Both the position numbers and the translations under genes were made by a program. Positions 1-12,000 of a stretch of DNA of 64,000 nt are shown one piece after another. Under the pieces are notes generated by a model that searched no databases, was not told the origin of the DNA, and saw nothing but the letters and a program-made list of their open reading frames with translations. Source of the stretch: CAVORD01 sp963698535 (GTDB taxonomy: Bacteria > Bacteroidota > Bacteroidia > Bacteroidales > VadinHA17); the NCBI GenBank assembly GCA_963698535.1, contig CAVORD010000003.1, forward strand, positions 1-64,000, given 5' to 3'. The number at the start of each line of letters is the position of its first letter. Position 1 is the stretch's first letter.

Positions 1-3000
1 CCACCTGTTGAAACGATTCCACAGCCACCTACCAGATTAATGGTATAATTAAAAGTACCTGTTGCCGTTGGTGTGCCGCTGATAGTTACTGTTCCGGCTG
101 CCCAATTACCGGTTACACCTGCAGGTAGACCTGTAAAGGTTGTTCCTGTGGCACCCAGAGTAGAGTATGTAATGTTGGTTATAGGTGTGCTGACACAAAC
201 TGCCTGGTTGTTAGTTCCAGCTACTGATGTTAAAGTTATTGTATTATCAGGATTTACTGTAACAGCAAATCCAGGATTAGGTGCTCCTGTTCCGCAGGCA
301 TTTACTCCGGCAACTGATATAATACCGGAGGTTGCGCCCACTGCGAAATCTATAGTAACGGCGTTAGTTGTTCCGTTTATAGTTGCCCCGGTACCAGAGT
401 AAGACCAATTGTAACTTGTAGCATTGGCAATAGGAGCCACACTATAAGCCACCCCACTCTGTCCCTGACATACACTTGCGCTGCCAGAAACTGATCCTGA
501 AGCGGCAGGTAACGGGTTAACGGCTATTGCATAATTTGCACTTATGACACCGTTGCCGCAAGCATTGGTTCCTCTGACTGTGAGGTTGCCTGCTGTTGCA
601 TTGGCCGCAAAATCGATAGTAATATTTTCTGTTGTACCTGTAATCGTGGCACCTGTTCCAGTGTAGGCCCAGGTATAGCTTGTTGCATTGGCTATTACCG
701 GAACGCTGTAAGCTACAGCCGTTTGTCCCTGACACACTGTAGGAGTTCCTGCAATGGCTCCTGCAGCTCCCGGAAGAGGATTAACAGTAATTGCATAATT
801 GGCACTTACCACTCCGTTACCGCATGCGTTAACACCCTGAACAGTTAGGTTACCGGATGTAGCATTTACAGCAAAGTCAATGGTAACAGCATTTGTTGTA
901 CCGGTTATTGTCGCTCCTGTTCCCGTATAACTCCAGCTATAGGTTAAGGCATTTGTTATTGCCGGTACATTAAATGCAACACCAGACTGACCCTGACAGA
1001 CAGTAGGCGTTCCTGAAATTGCACCAGCTGAGCCAGGCAATGGATTAACAATAATGGCAAATACCGGACTTGCTGTTCCGTTTCCGCATGCATTTACACC
1101 CTGAACAGTAAGGTTACCGGATGTAGCATTAGCTGCAAAGTCAATTGTAATAGCATTTGTTGTTCCGGAAATTGTCGCTCCTGTTCCCGTATAAACCCAA
1201 TTGTAACTTGTCGCATTGGCGATAGCAACAACGCTGTATGCGACACTGGTCTGGCCCTGACATACAGGAGTAGGTCCTGATATTGATCCGGATGCTCCCG
1301 GCAGAGGATTGACAGTAATAGGATAGTTTGCACTTATGACACCGTTTCCGCACGCATTGGTTCCTCTGACTGTAAGGTTTCCAGCTGTTGCATTTGCAGC
1401 GAAATCAATAGTTATATTCTCTGTTGTGCCTGTTATTGTCGCACCTGTTCCGGAATATGCCCATGTATAACTTGTTGCATTGGCAATGGCTGGAACGCTG
1501 TACGCAACAGCACTCTGTCCCTGGCACACGGTTGGTGTACCGGCGATGGCTCCTGCCGCTCCTGGCAATGGATTCACGGTAATTGCATAACCAGCGCTTA
1601 CCACACCGTTACCGCATGCGTTTACACCCTGAACAGTAAGGTTACCGGATGTAGCATTAGCTGCAAAGTCAATGGTCACAGCATTAGTTGTACCCGTTAT
1701 GGTTGCACCTGTCCCGCTATAACTCCAGCTGTAACTTACAGCATTTGTAATAGCAGGCACATTATAGGCTACTGCTGTCTGACCCTGACAAACCGTTGCA
1801 GTACCTGCAATGGCACCCGCTGCATCAGGCAGAGGGTTAATAGTTATTGCGAAGTTAGGACTTGCCACCCCGTTACCGCAAGCATTAACTCCCTGAACGG
1901 TAAGATTACCTGAAGTTGCGTTAGCAGCAAAATTGATTGTTATATTATTGGATGTACCTGAAATTGTGGCTCCGATACCCGAATAGACCCAGTTGTAACT
2001 TACCGCATTGGTAATGGGTGCAACGCTATAAGCCACATTATTTTCACCCTGACAAGCAGGAGCCGGTCCTGAGATAGAACCTGATGCTGATGGCAATGGA
2101 TTAACAGCAATCGGGAAGTTGGCACTTATAACACCATTTCCGCATGCATTTACACCGCGAACAGTAAGATTGCCTGCAGTGGCATTGGCAGCAAAATCAA
2201 TTGTAACATGCTTTGTTGTACCTGTTATGGTAGCACCAGTCCCGGAATAGGCCCATGTGTAGCTTGTTGCATTGGCAATGGCCGGAACACTGTACGCTAC
2301 AGCTGTTTGTCCCTGACATATAGTTGCAGAACCTGCAATTGCACCCGGTGTACCGGGTAACGGATTGACAGCAATTGCATAATTGGCACTTACAACACCA
2401 TTTCCACAGGCATTTACACCGCGAACAGTAAGATTGCCTGCAGTGGCATTGGCAGCAAAATCGATTGTAACAGCATTTGTTGTACCTGTTATGGTAGCAC
2501 CTGTTCCGGAATAGGCCCAGGTGTAACTTGTTGCATTGGTAATGGCCGGCACGGTATATGCTACACCACTCTGACCCTGACAAACTGTTGCAGTCCCGGC
2601 GATAGCCCCGGGTGTACCTGGAAGAGGATCCACAACAATTGCAAAATTCGGACTTGCGATACCATTCCCACATGGCATTTACACCCTGAACTGTAAGATT
2701 TCCGGATGTAGCGTTAGCTGCAAAATTTATAGTTACGGCGTTTGATGTACCAGAGATCGTTGCTCCTGTACCTGAGTAAACCCAGTTGTAGCTCGTTGCA
2801 TTAGCTATCGCTGCAACACTGTAGGCAACATTGTTTTCACCCTGACAAACAGGTGTTGTACCAGAGATAAAACCGGAAGCTACTGGCAATGGATTAACCG
2901 TAATGGGATAAACGGCACTGACGACACCATTTCCGCATGCATTAACACCATAAACCGTAAGGTTACCGGAAGTTGCGTTTACTGCAAAATCAATCGTAAT

Positions 3001-6000
3001 ATTTTCAGTTGTACCGGTTATAACTGCATTTGTACCTGTATAGGTCCAAACGTAGCTGGTTGCATTTGCAATAGCCGGAACACTGTATGCAACAGCTGTT
3101 TGTCCCTGACAAACAGTTGATGTCCCGGCAATAGCACCTGCAGCAGCCGGTAAAGGGTTAACTGTAATTGGATAATTGGCACTGACAACACCATTACCAC
3201 AGGCATTAACACCATTAACGGTAAGGATACCTGATGTTGCAATGCCCGAGAAATCGATTGTTATATTATTTGTTGTTCCAGTTAAGCGTTACTCCTGCTC
3301 CTGTGTAAACCCAATTGTAACTTACGGCATTAGCAATTGCCGGAACGCTGTATGCGACGGAAGAGGTTCCCTGACATAAAGTAGAGGTACCAACTATAGT
3401 ACCTGCGTTTGCAGGAAGTGGATTCACAGTAATTGCAACACTTCTCGGTGCACTTGTTCCGCATGAATTCGTTGCTGTAACATTTAAATTTCCGCTGGTA
3501 GCAGTTGTACTGAAATCAACAGTAACAGAATTTCCGGATCCTATAATAGTATGACCTGACCCGGTGTATGACCAGTTGTAGGTTACACCAGGATCAAGGG
3601 GAACTGTATAAATATTTCCGCTGCTTCCCTGGCAAACCGGAGTTGGTGATGAGGTGAATGCTCCCGGAGTTGAGGCAACTACGGGGAATGAAATAATTAC
3701 ATCGTCTGAAACAGAACACGCAACGTTGGTAACGGTCCATCTCAATGTATAGGTCTCACCGAGTACACCTGTAAATACCGTATTGTAAAGTGTGCTGTTA
3801 ACAAATGTACCACCAGTCCCGCTAACTATAGTCCATAGTCCGGTATAAGGTGCCGGATCATTACCGGCAAGGGTTGTCCCTGAAACTCCGCATAATGATT
3901 GATCCGGTCCCGCATTTGGAGCAGGAGGATTTGCATATACATTAACCACAGTACCATCGACTACACCAGTGTTAGCTCCGTTATTATACTTAAAGCCTGT
4001 AAGCTTGTAAGCTCCGGCAACTGGGGTTGGAAGTGTGTAAGGCACCGAAGAAACTGTAACTGGAGGCTGTGCAGCTCCGTTAACTAGTATAGTTAAGGGT
4101 ATAGTCGAAAGCTTATCGGTCCGAAGGATGTAAAGTTGACAGGTATGCCAGCGGTACCGCACACGGGACCTGTTGGCGCCAGTGTAGCCCTTGGTATAGT
4201 GGTTGTTACACTTGCAATTGTGTAATACTTTGGTGCAAATGCAAGGTTTACGTTATTAACTGTTGCGACATCCCCAACGCTGCTGTTACCGGAAGTAACC
4301 GATGCCAGCTCTGTCCAGAAACCTGCATTAAATTCAGCAACACGCATGTCGACCAAGCCATTGACAGTCATAAGAGGTGTAAGATCACTTAACGGATCCC
4401 AGGCAAGTTTAACTTTTGCAGTAGAAGCGCCTGTTGTATTGACAGCCCAATACTCCATTGTATTAGATGCCAGCAACGGAAGTGTTAACGAACCTGATGT
4501 AGGGTTGGGTGTAAAGTATTCTGCAGTCCAGAACTGCGTCACCCCTGAAGTTGAAGTGAGAGTAAAATTATGCCCTTTGGCTGTGCCCTTTCCGATAGGG
4601 AATAGGAAAGCTTCCCCCATTTATTATTTGCTTTGTAAGTGGTCCGTTGATAAAGGAGGTCGCAGCTACCACCTGCCGGTACTACAACGGTTGGAGATGT
4701 ACTTAACAGTGTAAGAGTGTTGGCAGAAGTGGTATTTATTATACCGTTTGTCAACCTTAACTCATTGTTAATCTCAATTGCACCACCAAGACCAATTGTC
4801 ATTCCGGCGGCGTTATTTATCTCAAGGTTATTAAATCTGTTAGAACCCGTGAAGTTACCGGTAGGTCCTCCAAGAGTCTGAAGAGCAGTTCCTGAAAATG
4901 AAACTGTTGCATTGGCACCCGAACCACTGGTGAAAGCTCCGGTATTATACCGCTCCATTGTTCCCAGAATGGTTAACTTTCTGTTATTGACGCTGTTGTC
5001 AAGTGTCGGACCATCAATTACCAGTCTTTTGCATATGGTAAGGTCCTTGTTTGGAAGAACCCTTGTTCCTGTACCTGAAACAACGAGATTAGGAACACTA
5101 TTATAGAGTGCCGCAATGATCGTATAATTACCAGTTCCTCCATACTCAACAGTCCCGTTACCGGAACAATTAACAAATGAAGTATAATTTCCGGCAGGCA
5201 GGTTCCCAGCTTCCAGATAGATGGTTCCATCACCGGATACAGTTCCCAGATTATGTCCTGATGTTGGACTAACAACTCTTAGTTTGTTATTAATTGTTGT
5301 AGTGAAGGCATACACACCTCCCACATTGGTCGTAACAACATGATCTATAATTACATTAGAACCATTTGGTCCTCCGGGAGGACATGGAGGAGAAGAGCCA
5401 ACCGGTGTCCATATTGCAAGGTCTGTCCAGTTACCGTCGCTATTTGAAACGTAAGTAGCTACTTCACCGGGAATTGCCAATTCATTTCCTGCAGTATAAT
5501 CACCGTTAAGGTTACTGCTTCCCAGGTAGTTAAATAACGCCTGATGATTTGTTTCATCCACATTATCGGTAGCCGCTCCGGGAGGAGCCTCATACCAGAA
5601 GTTACCCGGCAGTTCAAGACGGGCAGCAACATAGCTGCTTTCCGTACCTGCAACATCTACAGGCATATATTGAAGCAATACTGTACCTACAAATCCGGAA
5701 ATACCAGAGCTTTCGATCTGCCAGAAGAATTTAAGGGCATTTAACGGATCAGTAACACTTGGATGAGTTGCATTGATCGGATTAATATTTATATGATCCT
5801 ACTGTAGAACTGGCGGTTATGTTGAATATAGCAGGTGTATACTTTCCTATAACACCTGTCGGGAATGTAAATGCCTGTGGTGTTGCAGTAAAAAATTTCC
5901 TTACACCAGTACTGCTTATTACACCATCAGATCTGATCATTTTTGTCAATCCGAATGGTGCTCCCTGGATGGCACTGTTCTGACTTAATGTAAGTCGGTA

Positions 6001-9000
6001 TTTATTAATATCCAGAACTCCTAATGTTAGAACCAGATCGTTCTGCAGAGATAATATCATTATTGGTCTTCGCACCCAACGCGTTGTTTAGCTCCAGTCG
6101 ACCATAAGCACCTGTGCCTGTTATCTGCTGAAGAGCAGTACCTGACAGTGAGATACCTCCGGTTGTATTGTCATCAGAATATGATCCGTTATTGACCAGG
6201 TTCCCCAGAACAGTAACATTATTGGCTGCCAGAATAAGGTTACCTGAACCAATTGTCAGGTCCCTGTTAACAGTACTGTTATTGTTTAATGTAAGTGAAG
6301 TTACAGGCGATACGGTCAGGTCGTAGAAATTGGTCAGTGAACTACCTGTTATTGACTGTATCCCTCCATTGAAAGTGGTAAGATTAGTTCCATAATTATA
6401 TGTACCATCATTATTCAGGTCACCCTTTAAGGAAACATTTATACCATTTGAATTTAGAATACTTCGATTGTTAGAAAGTGTAAGCGATCCGTTCAGAACC
6501 AGAGGACTGACATTCAGTCCCACAGTAGCATTAGCCGCTGTTGCAGCTGTCCTTCCCGTTATTGTGAGATTGTATAATGGTACATTGGCATCAAGAGTAT
6601 AGCTTTGTGCGCCATTGCTGATATTATGAGCGAAATAGATTGTTCCTCCTGTAACCGATGATGTTCCCGGTCTAAGGTAGAGGTCACCAAATGTGGTTCC
6701 GCCGCCGCGGACAATTGTAATTGTACCTCCGGACATATTAAAAATACTGCCTGCATTAAGGACTTCAAGCTTTGCCTTTGTGACCAAAGTGTTTCGTCCA
6801 TTTACAGTTACATCACCTCCACTCTGACCATACTTCAGAGTTCCATTGGTTGTAGCAGCTGGTCTGCGTATTTGTCCATTAACTACCAGGCTACCGCCAC
6901 TGACGTCAATCTCAGAGGCACCGCTACCGGAATACTCAATATCATTATTGTTATTTGGAGATGCTATTGGACCCACATACATATTACCGTTTACAACCGT
7001 AAGCTTACCGTCCAGGAACAGATCATTCGTGTTAGAATTGGCATTTGCAACTAGAATATTCCTGTTACCGCTGTTTGCATAATCTATATATAGCCCAGCT
7101 GTTGCAGGGATTGTGAATGGTGTTGTGGTTGAAATTGTAAAATCGGTACCGGGATCGGTACGCATATACCTGAACGTACCATTCAAGAAGGAATAACCAG
7201 TTGTTGGTCGGAGTGTTAAGTAACCCTGCAATATCAAGAGTCAATGTCGAATCCTGTGAGGTACCCTTATTTACTGTGACTGTTTGGAATGTGGTTCGTG
7301 GGGTACCTATGGTATTTGTTATACTTGCAGAGTTAGGTCCGAAGAAAGTAACAGGCAAAAGTGTAAAATCAGCCTGAGCCCTGGTACCAACGCCATTCAT
7401 AAGGCCATTGGCATTGTTTATAAGGCTACCTCCTATTGATATGTTCTGGCTTGTTGCAGCACTCCATACATCCAAGGCTGAGAATTCACCAACAATAACA
7501 TTGCCATGAATAACAAAATTCTGGGTAATTGCTGCATTACCATACCATATAAGGCCACCGCCCTGGATATCAAGATTACCGTTTATGGTAATCGTCTTCG
7601 GTACCCTGACAGTAGGAGCTGTTGGATAATTGGTATTCCATGTCGGGCAAAACCATGCGTCTGCGCTGGTACCTCTTGTAATAAGGTCACCATAGATAGT
7701 AACATCCCTGTTGGCAAAGATTACGTTGGATCCGCCAATAGGTGTAAGAATCAGGTTACCATAGGTGGCAACTGTCTGAGGTAACCAGTAAGTACCTCCG
7801 GCTGCAGGGTTCGTGGTATACAGTTCGGTAGTTCCTCTGTTTACGTTAAAATCGGAGAAATCTCCACCGGGGAATATAAAAGTTGCACCGGAATTGAAAT
7901 TGGTTGTAACCCTGAAATTACCATTACCGGTTGGGTGCGAAATAACACTGTTGAAAACTGAACTGGGATTGTATCCAACGTCCAGTGCAGATCCTGTTTC
8001 TATCTGAAGTGTCGCACAGCTGACGCTTCCGGTATTGGCAACTGTCGGATTGGTTGCCAGATAGACACTATCCTGTCCTCCGATAATAACAATATCTCTG
8101 GCTCCGGGAACCAGAGCAGGAGGATTATCTATTGTATGTCCCGTCAACGACCATGTGGCTACATTGCTCCAGAGACCACTCTGACGACTGTAATATATCT
8201 GAGGCGCTCCAAATGAAGCATCACCAGCTGTATAGTCAGCATCGAGGAAGTCAGCACTTACTGTGGGCGCTGCCCAGTCAGTAATCAGATTGGCGGCAAT
8301 ATCGATCGGTGGATTAGCGTTGGTTCCGCTTCTCCATGTAAAATCACTGCTTGTGTACAATGATGGTACATAGTTGGCCTCAACGCCAACTACATCACTC
8401 TGATCATATGTAAATGAATGTATTACAGTACCAGGAGCTATTCCCGAAAATCCTGAAGATCTGACTTTCCAGAAATATGTCAGACTTTGCCCGGTAACCG
8501 TGGCATTAGGATGCTCGTAGCCAACAGGTACAACTGTCACCGTCCCGTAAGCACCGGGTGCTACACTGAATCCTATTGAGGCAGGGGTATATTTTACCGG
8601 TTGGACAGGGGTAATCGTGGGTGCACCAACAGGGAAGGTGAAGGTAGCTGTAGAATTGTATACCTTTGATACACCACCATCTCCTGCGTTACCTGATGAT
8701 TGGATATAACGGTTGGCCCCTCCGTTTACAATTGTTGCAGAAGAACCAAGAGTTAAATTATATGTCCCAATATCAAAAAGTTTGTCCTGCGAAAATGTCA
8801 GGGCTCCGTTAACTCTCATATTTGAGATGAGACTTACGGGTGCGGAGGCTGCATTTGTATTGTTAAGTTCTACATTAGTGAAAATACCATTACCATCAAC
8901 AGATTGCAGTGCAGTTCCGTTGAGCACCAATCTGCCTGCTCCGGTGTGCAATCCTGAATTATATACGTTACCCGCTATATTTACAGTTTTTCCATTGTCA

Positions 9001-12000
9001 TTTAGAGTACCAAGTGCTATCCTGAAATCACTTAACACATCTATTGTGTTCTGACTACCCTGAAGGGTAACCGTTACACCTGACGGCTTATCAATGGTCA
9101 GTTTGTTAAGTGACAGGGGCGCCGCAAGATTAACCGTAAACTGTTGCCCGGTCAACCCGTTCAGTATTGTTGTGTTTGTTCCGGTGGTATAGGTTGTTCC
9201 GGCGTCGATAAGAATATTTCTGCCAACGCTAATATCGAAATTACCTGAAGTCAGAATACCAGAGGAAAGGGAAAGGTCATTAAGTATTACCAGAGGAGTA
9301 CTCAGCAAGACATCAGAGCTACTGCTGATCCTTCCAATAGTGAGGTTACCCAGTGAGGCGTTTGTAAAAATCTTATAACTGACAGCATCAGCAAGAACCG
9401 ATCCTGTAACCGGAATTACTTCCAGTGTACCGCCGGTGACATTAATATTTGCTGCAGAGGCCTTAATATCAAATGCCTCTTCTTCCCCTGCCCCAACACC
9501 CGGCACATCATATACTCTTATAGTACCTCCTGATATCGTTACGATATTGGTAGCATTTTCAAGGTTGAAACTTCCAAATCCGCTTGATATACCATTATTT
9601 GCCCTTGCTGTATTAAGCGTAGCAAATGAAACATCGGCAAGGTCCGCTACCGTAGCATAGGCAGAGGGTGTCCTTTGGAAGCGACCTCTAAGTATCAGAA
9701 GACCACCGGTCTGCGTGTATTGTGCTGATCCGGACGATGAAAGGAATTGCTTGGTATCGACAGTTCCACCGTTTATAATGATCTGACCTGATGCAACATT
9801 GGAAGTTATTATACCTCCCGATTCCCTTGTTGAAAGGAATCCTTCGTCGACCTGCAGTTTACCATATACTATCAGAGAACTGTTACCTCCCTGGGTGATC
9901 CCTGCAGCAGCGTCACTGGGTGCTGCCACTCCGTAGGCAGTGTTCAATTCACGATAATCATCAGCAGTTGAAAGGACAACCACATCAAGTCCGTTGAATA
10001 CTATTGCACCATTTGCAGGAATAAAGAAATCTGAGCTTGGAGAGCCTCCTGTGGTGCCTTCTGTCAAAGAAGGTATTATAAGTGAACCCTCAAGAGAAAG
10101 GGTTCCGTTCCTAACCCATAATGCCTTTCGCATGTTACCATTGCTGGCAGCAGTTTCGGCGGTAAGGGTATTAGCTCCGAAGAGTCTGAAGTTGGAATAT
10201 GCCGATGATAAGACAGTTAGTTTATAGGTCTGATCTGTTCCCTTATCAACTATAAGATTGTAGAAATCAGTTGTTCCGTTGGCAGAGATAGTATTATCCG
10301 TTGCGCCGAGAAAATATACAGAGGCCGCCCCGGATGTGGCCCCGGCAACAGTCGGTGGGAATGCATTATAAACAGGGTAAGGCAGATTTGTAAACCTTAC
10401 AGTACCTGCGTTGGTGAAATTCCCGTAGATGTTAACAGTATGGAAATATGTGTAATAGTTAATGTAAGGGGCCGCTCCGCCTGCAGTAACAGCACCTATA
10501 GCAGGGTTAGTAGGACCATTACCAACAGTAATGAAGGCACCGTTATCAACAGTTACATTTCCGTTAATGGTTAAATTAAGTTTGGCTACGGAAACATCGT
10601 CATTAATTCTGAAGGTACCGGCTTTAACATACAGGTTACCGTTAAGAGTAAGGTTACTGAGCTGTGTGCCGGTAACGGCTGGTGCATTTATCGTAAGATT
10701 ATTATAGGTGGCCTGAGTTGCCGGAAGCGTAAAACCGGAAGAGTTAAAATATTCTGTCGTTCCGCCTCCTGCATTTACAAAGGTATTTACTGTGGCCACG
10801 GGAAAATTAGTGGAAGCAAGTTGAAGAGTTCCCTGCCCCGCGAGAGAGGTTAGCACATTGGTAAACTGCTTATCCTCGAGATTCAGGAATCCCCCGTCAT
10901 CGATTGTAAGATCGAGGCCTGTGGTAGTTACATCGCTGGCAAGCGTTACCGTTCTGCCGGTAAGAATAACTACCTTGTCATTATTACCCGGGATACTTGT
11001 TCCAACCTGTGTTGTTCCGCTGGGGTCTGTTGTCCATGTATTGGAGGTTCCCCAGTCGCCGGTCTGATATGAATAATAGGTTCCGGGTGCACTTGCCGAC
11101 CAGTATGTGCTTGTGGTCGTCATATTCGTGGTACCGGTTATGGTAAATGAGTTGGCCCCAAAAGCCAGCGGTACCAGCAGGTGTCAGCCAGCTGCCAGCC
11201 GGAGCCCTGTACCAGATGCTGTTGGGAACAACATTACGCTCAGCAACATCGTAAGTGAATGTGGCAGTTATTGTCTTACCTCCTGTTGATGTAACAACGT
11301 CCCAGTATTTTTTAAGAAAATTGAACCCGTTCGTAAGATCCGGGACCGCAATAACCTGAATATTTCCTGTGGTGGCACTAATCGATGTAATGCTCATTGG
11401 CGAATAGTAGCCGCCGGAACCAACGGGGAACGTTATAGGAAGGACTGTTGCAGCATTCCGGATGAGCTTTCCCGTACTGTTGGTCTCAACCATTGATGAG
11501 GAACCAAATGTTCCCTGTATTGCATCTGTGGCATTATTCGAAATTGTTAGGTTCCTTGTATCGAGCCTCAGAATTCCATTCGTAAAATTCAATATGCCTG
11601 AAAGAGTGGTATTTGCCTGAAGTGACTTTATCACCTCCTCCGGAAATTCCAATACCCTGATAGTTAACGCTGCCAAAAACGTTCTGATCACCTGCTCTGA
11701 CATAATTGACAGAGCTTACCGATCCTGCAGTTGTCGTAAAGGTTGTAATAGCGTTATTAACACCATTAAGGTTCAGTTGGTGTGCAAGACCGGCTCCGGT
11801 CATCGTAATATTTCCGGTAATATCCAGCAGGTCACCTGTTACATTGACCGTCTTAGCTGCAACAGTACCAAAATTAAGAATTCCGTCAACAGTCAGATTG
11901 CCCAGGATATCAATCGTTTTAGCGGTGGTCCCGAGTCCAACGGTAACCCCGTTGTTAATGACCATGTCATTATTTACGCTTACCGGCAGGTTAAAAGTCT

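Noticed and set aside
2197..2889. A 230-residue ORF with a Cys-rich second half
   Set aside because: Residues after QGVNA are the repeat array read in the wrong frame after the insertion at about 2674; the Cys-rich look comes from the frame, not from a domain.
400..3700. CRISPR-like array
   Set aside because: The period is regular, but the units are 264 bp, coding and diverged throughout; there is no short identical repeat with unique spacers.
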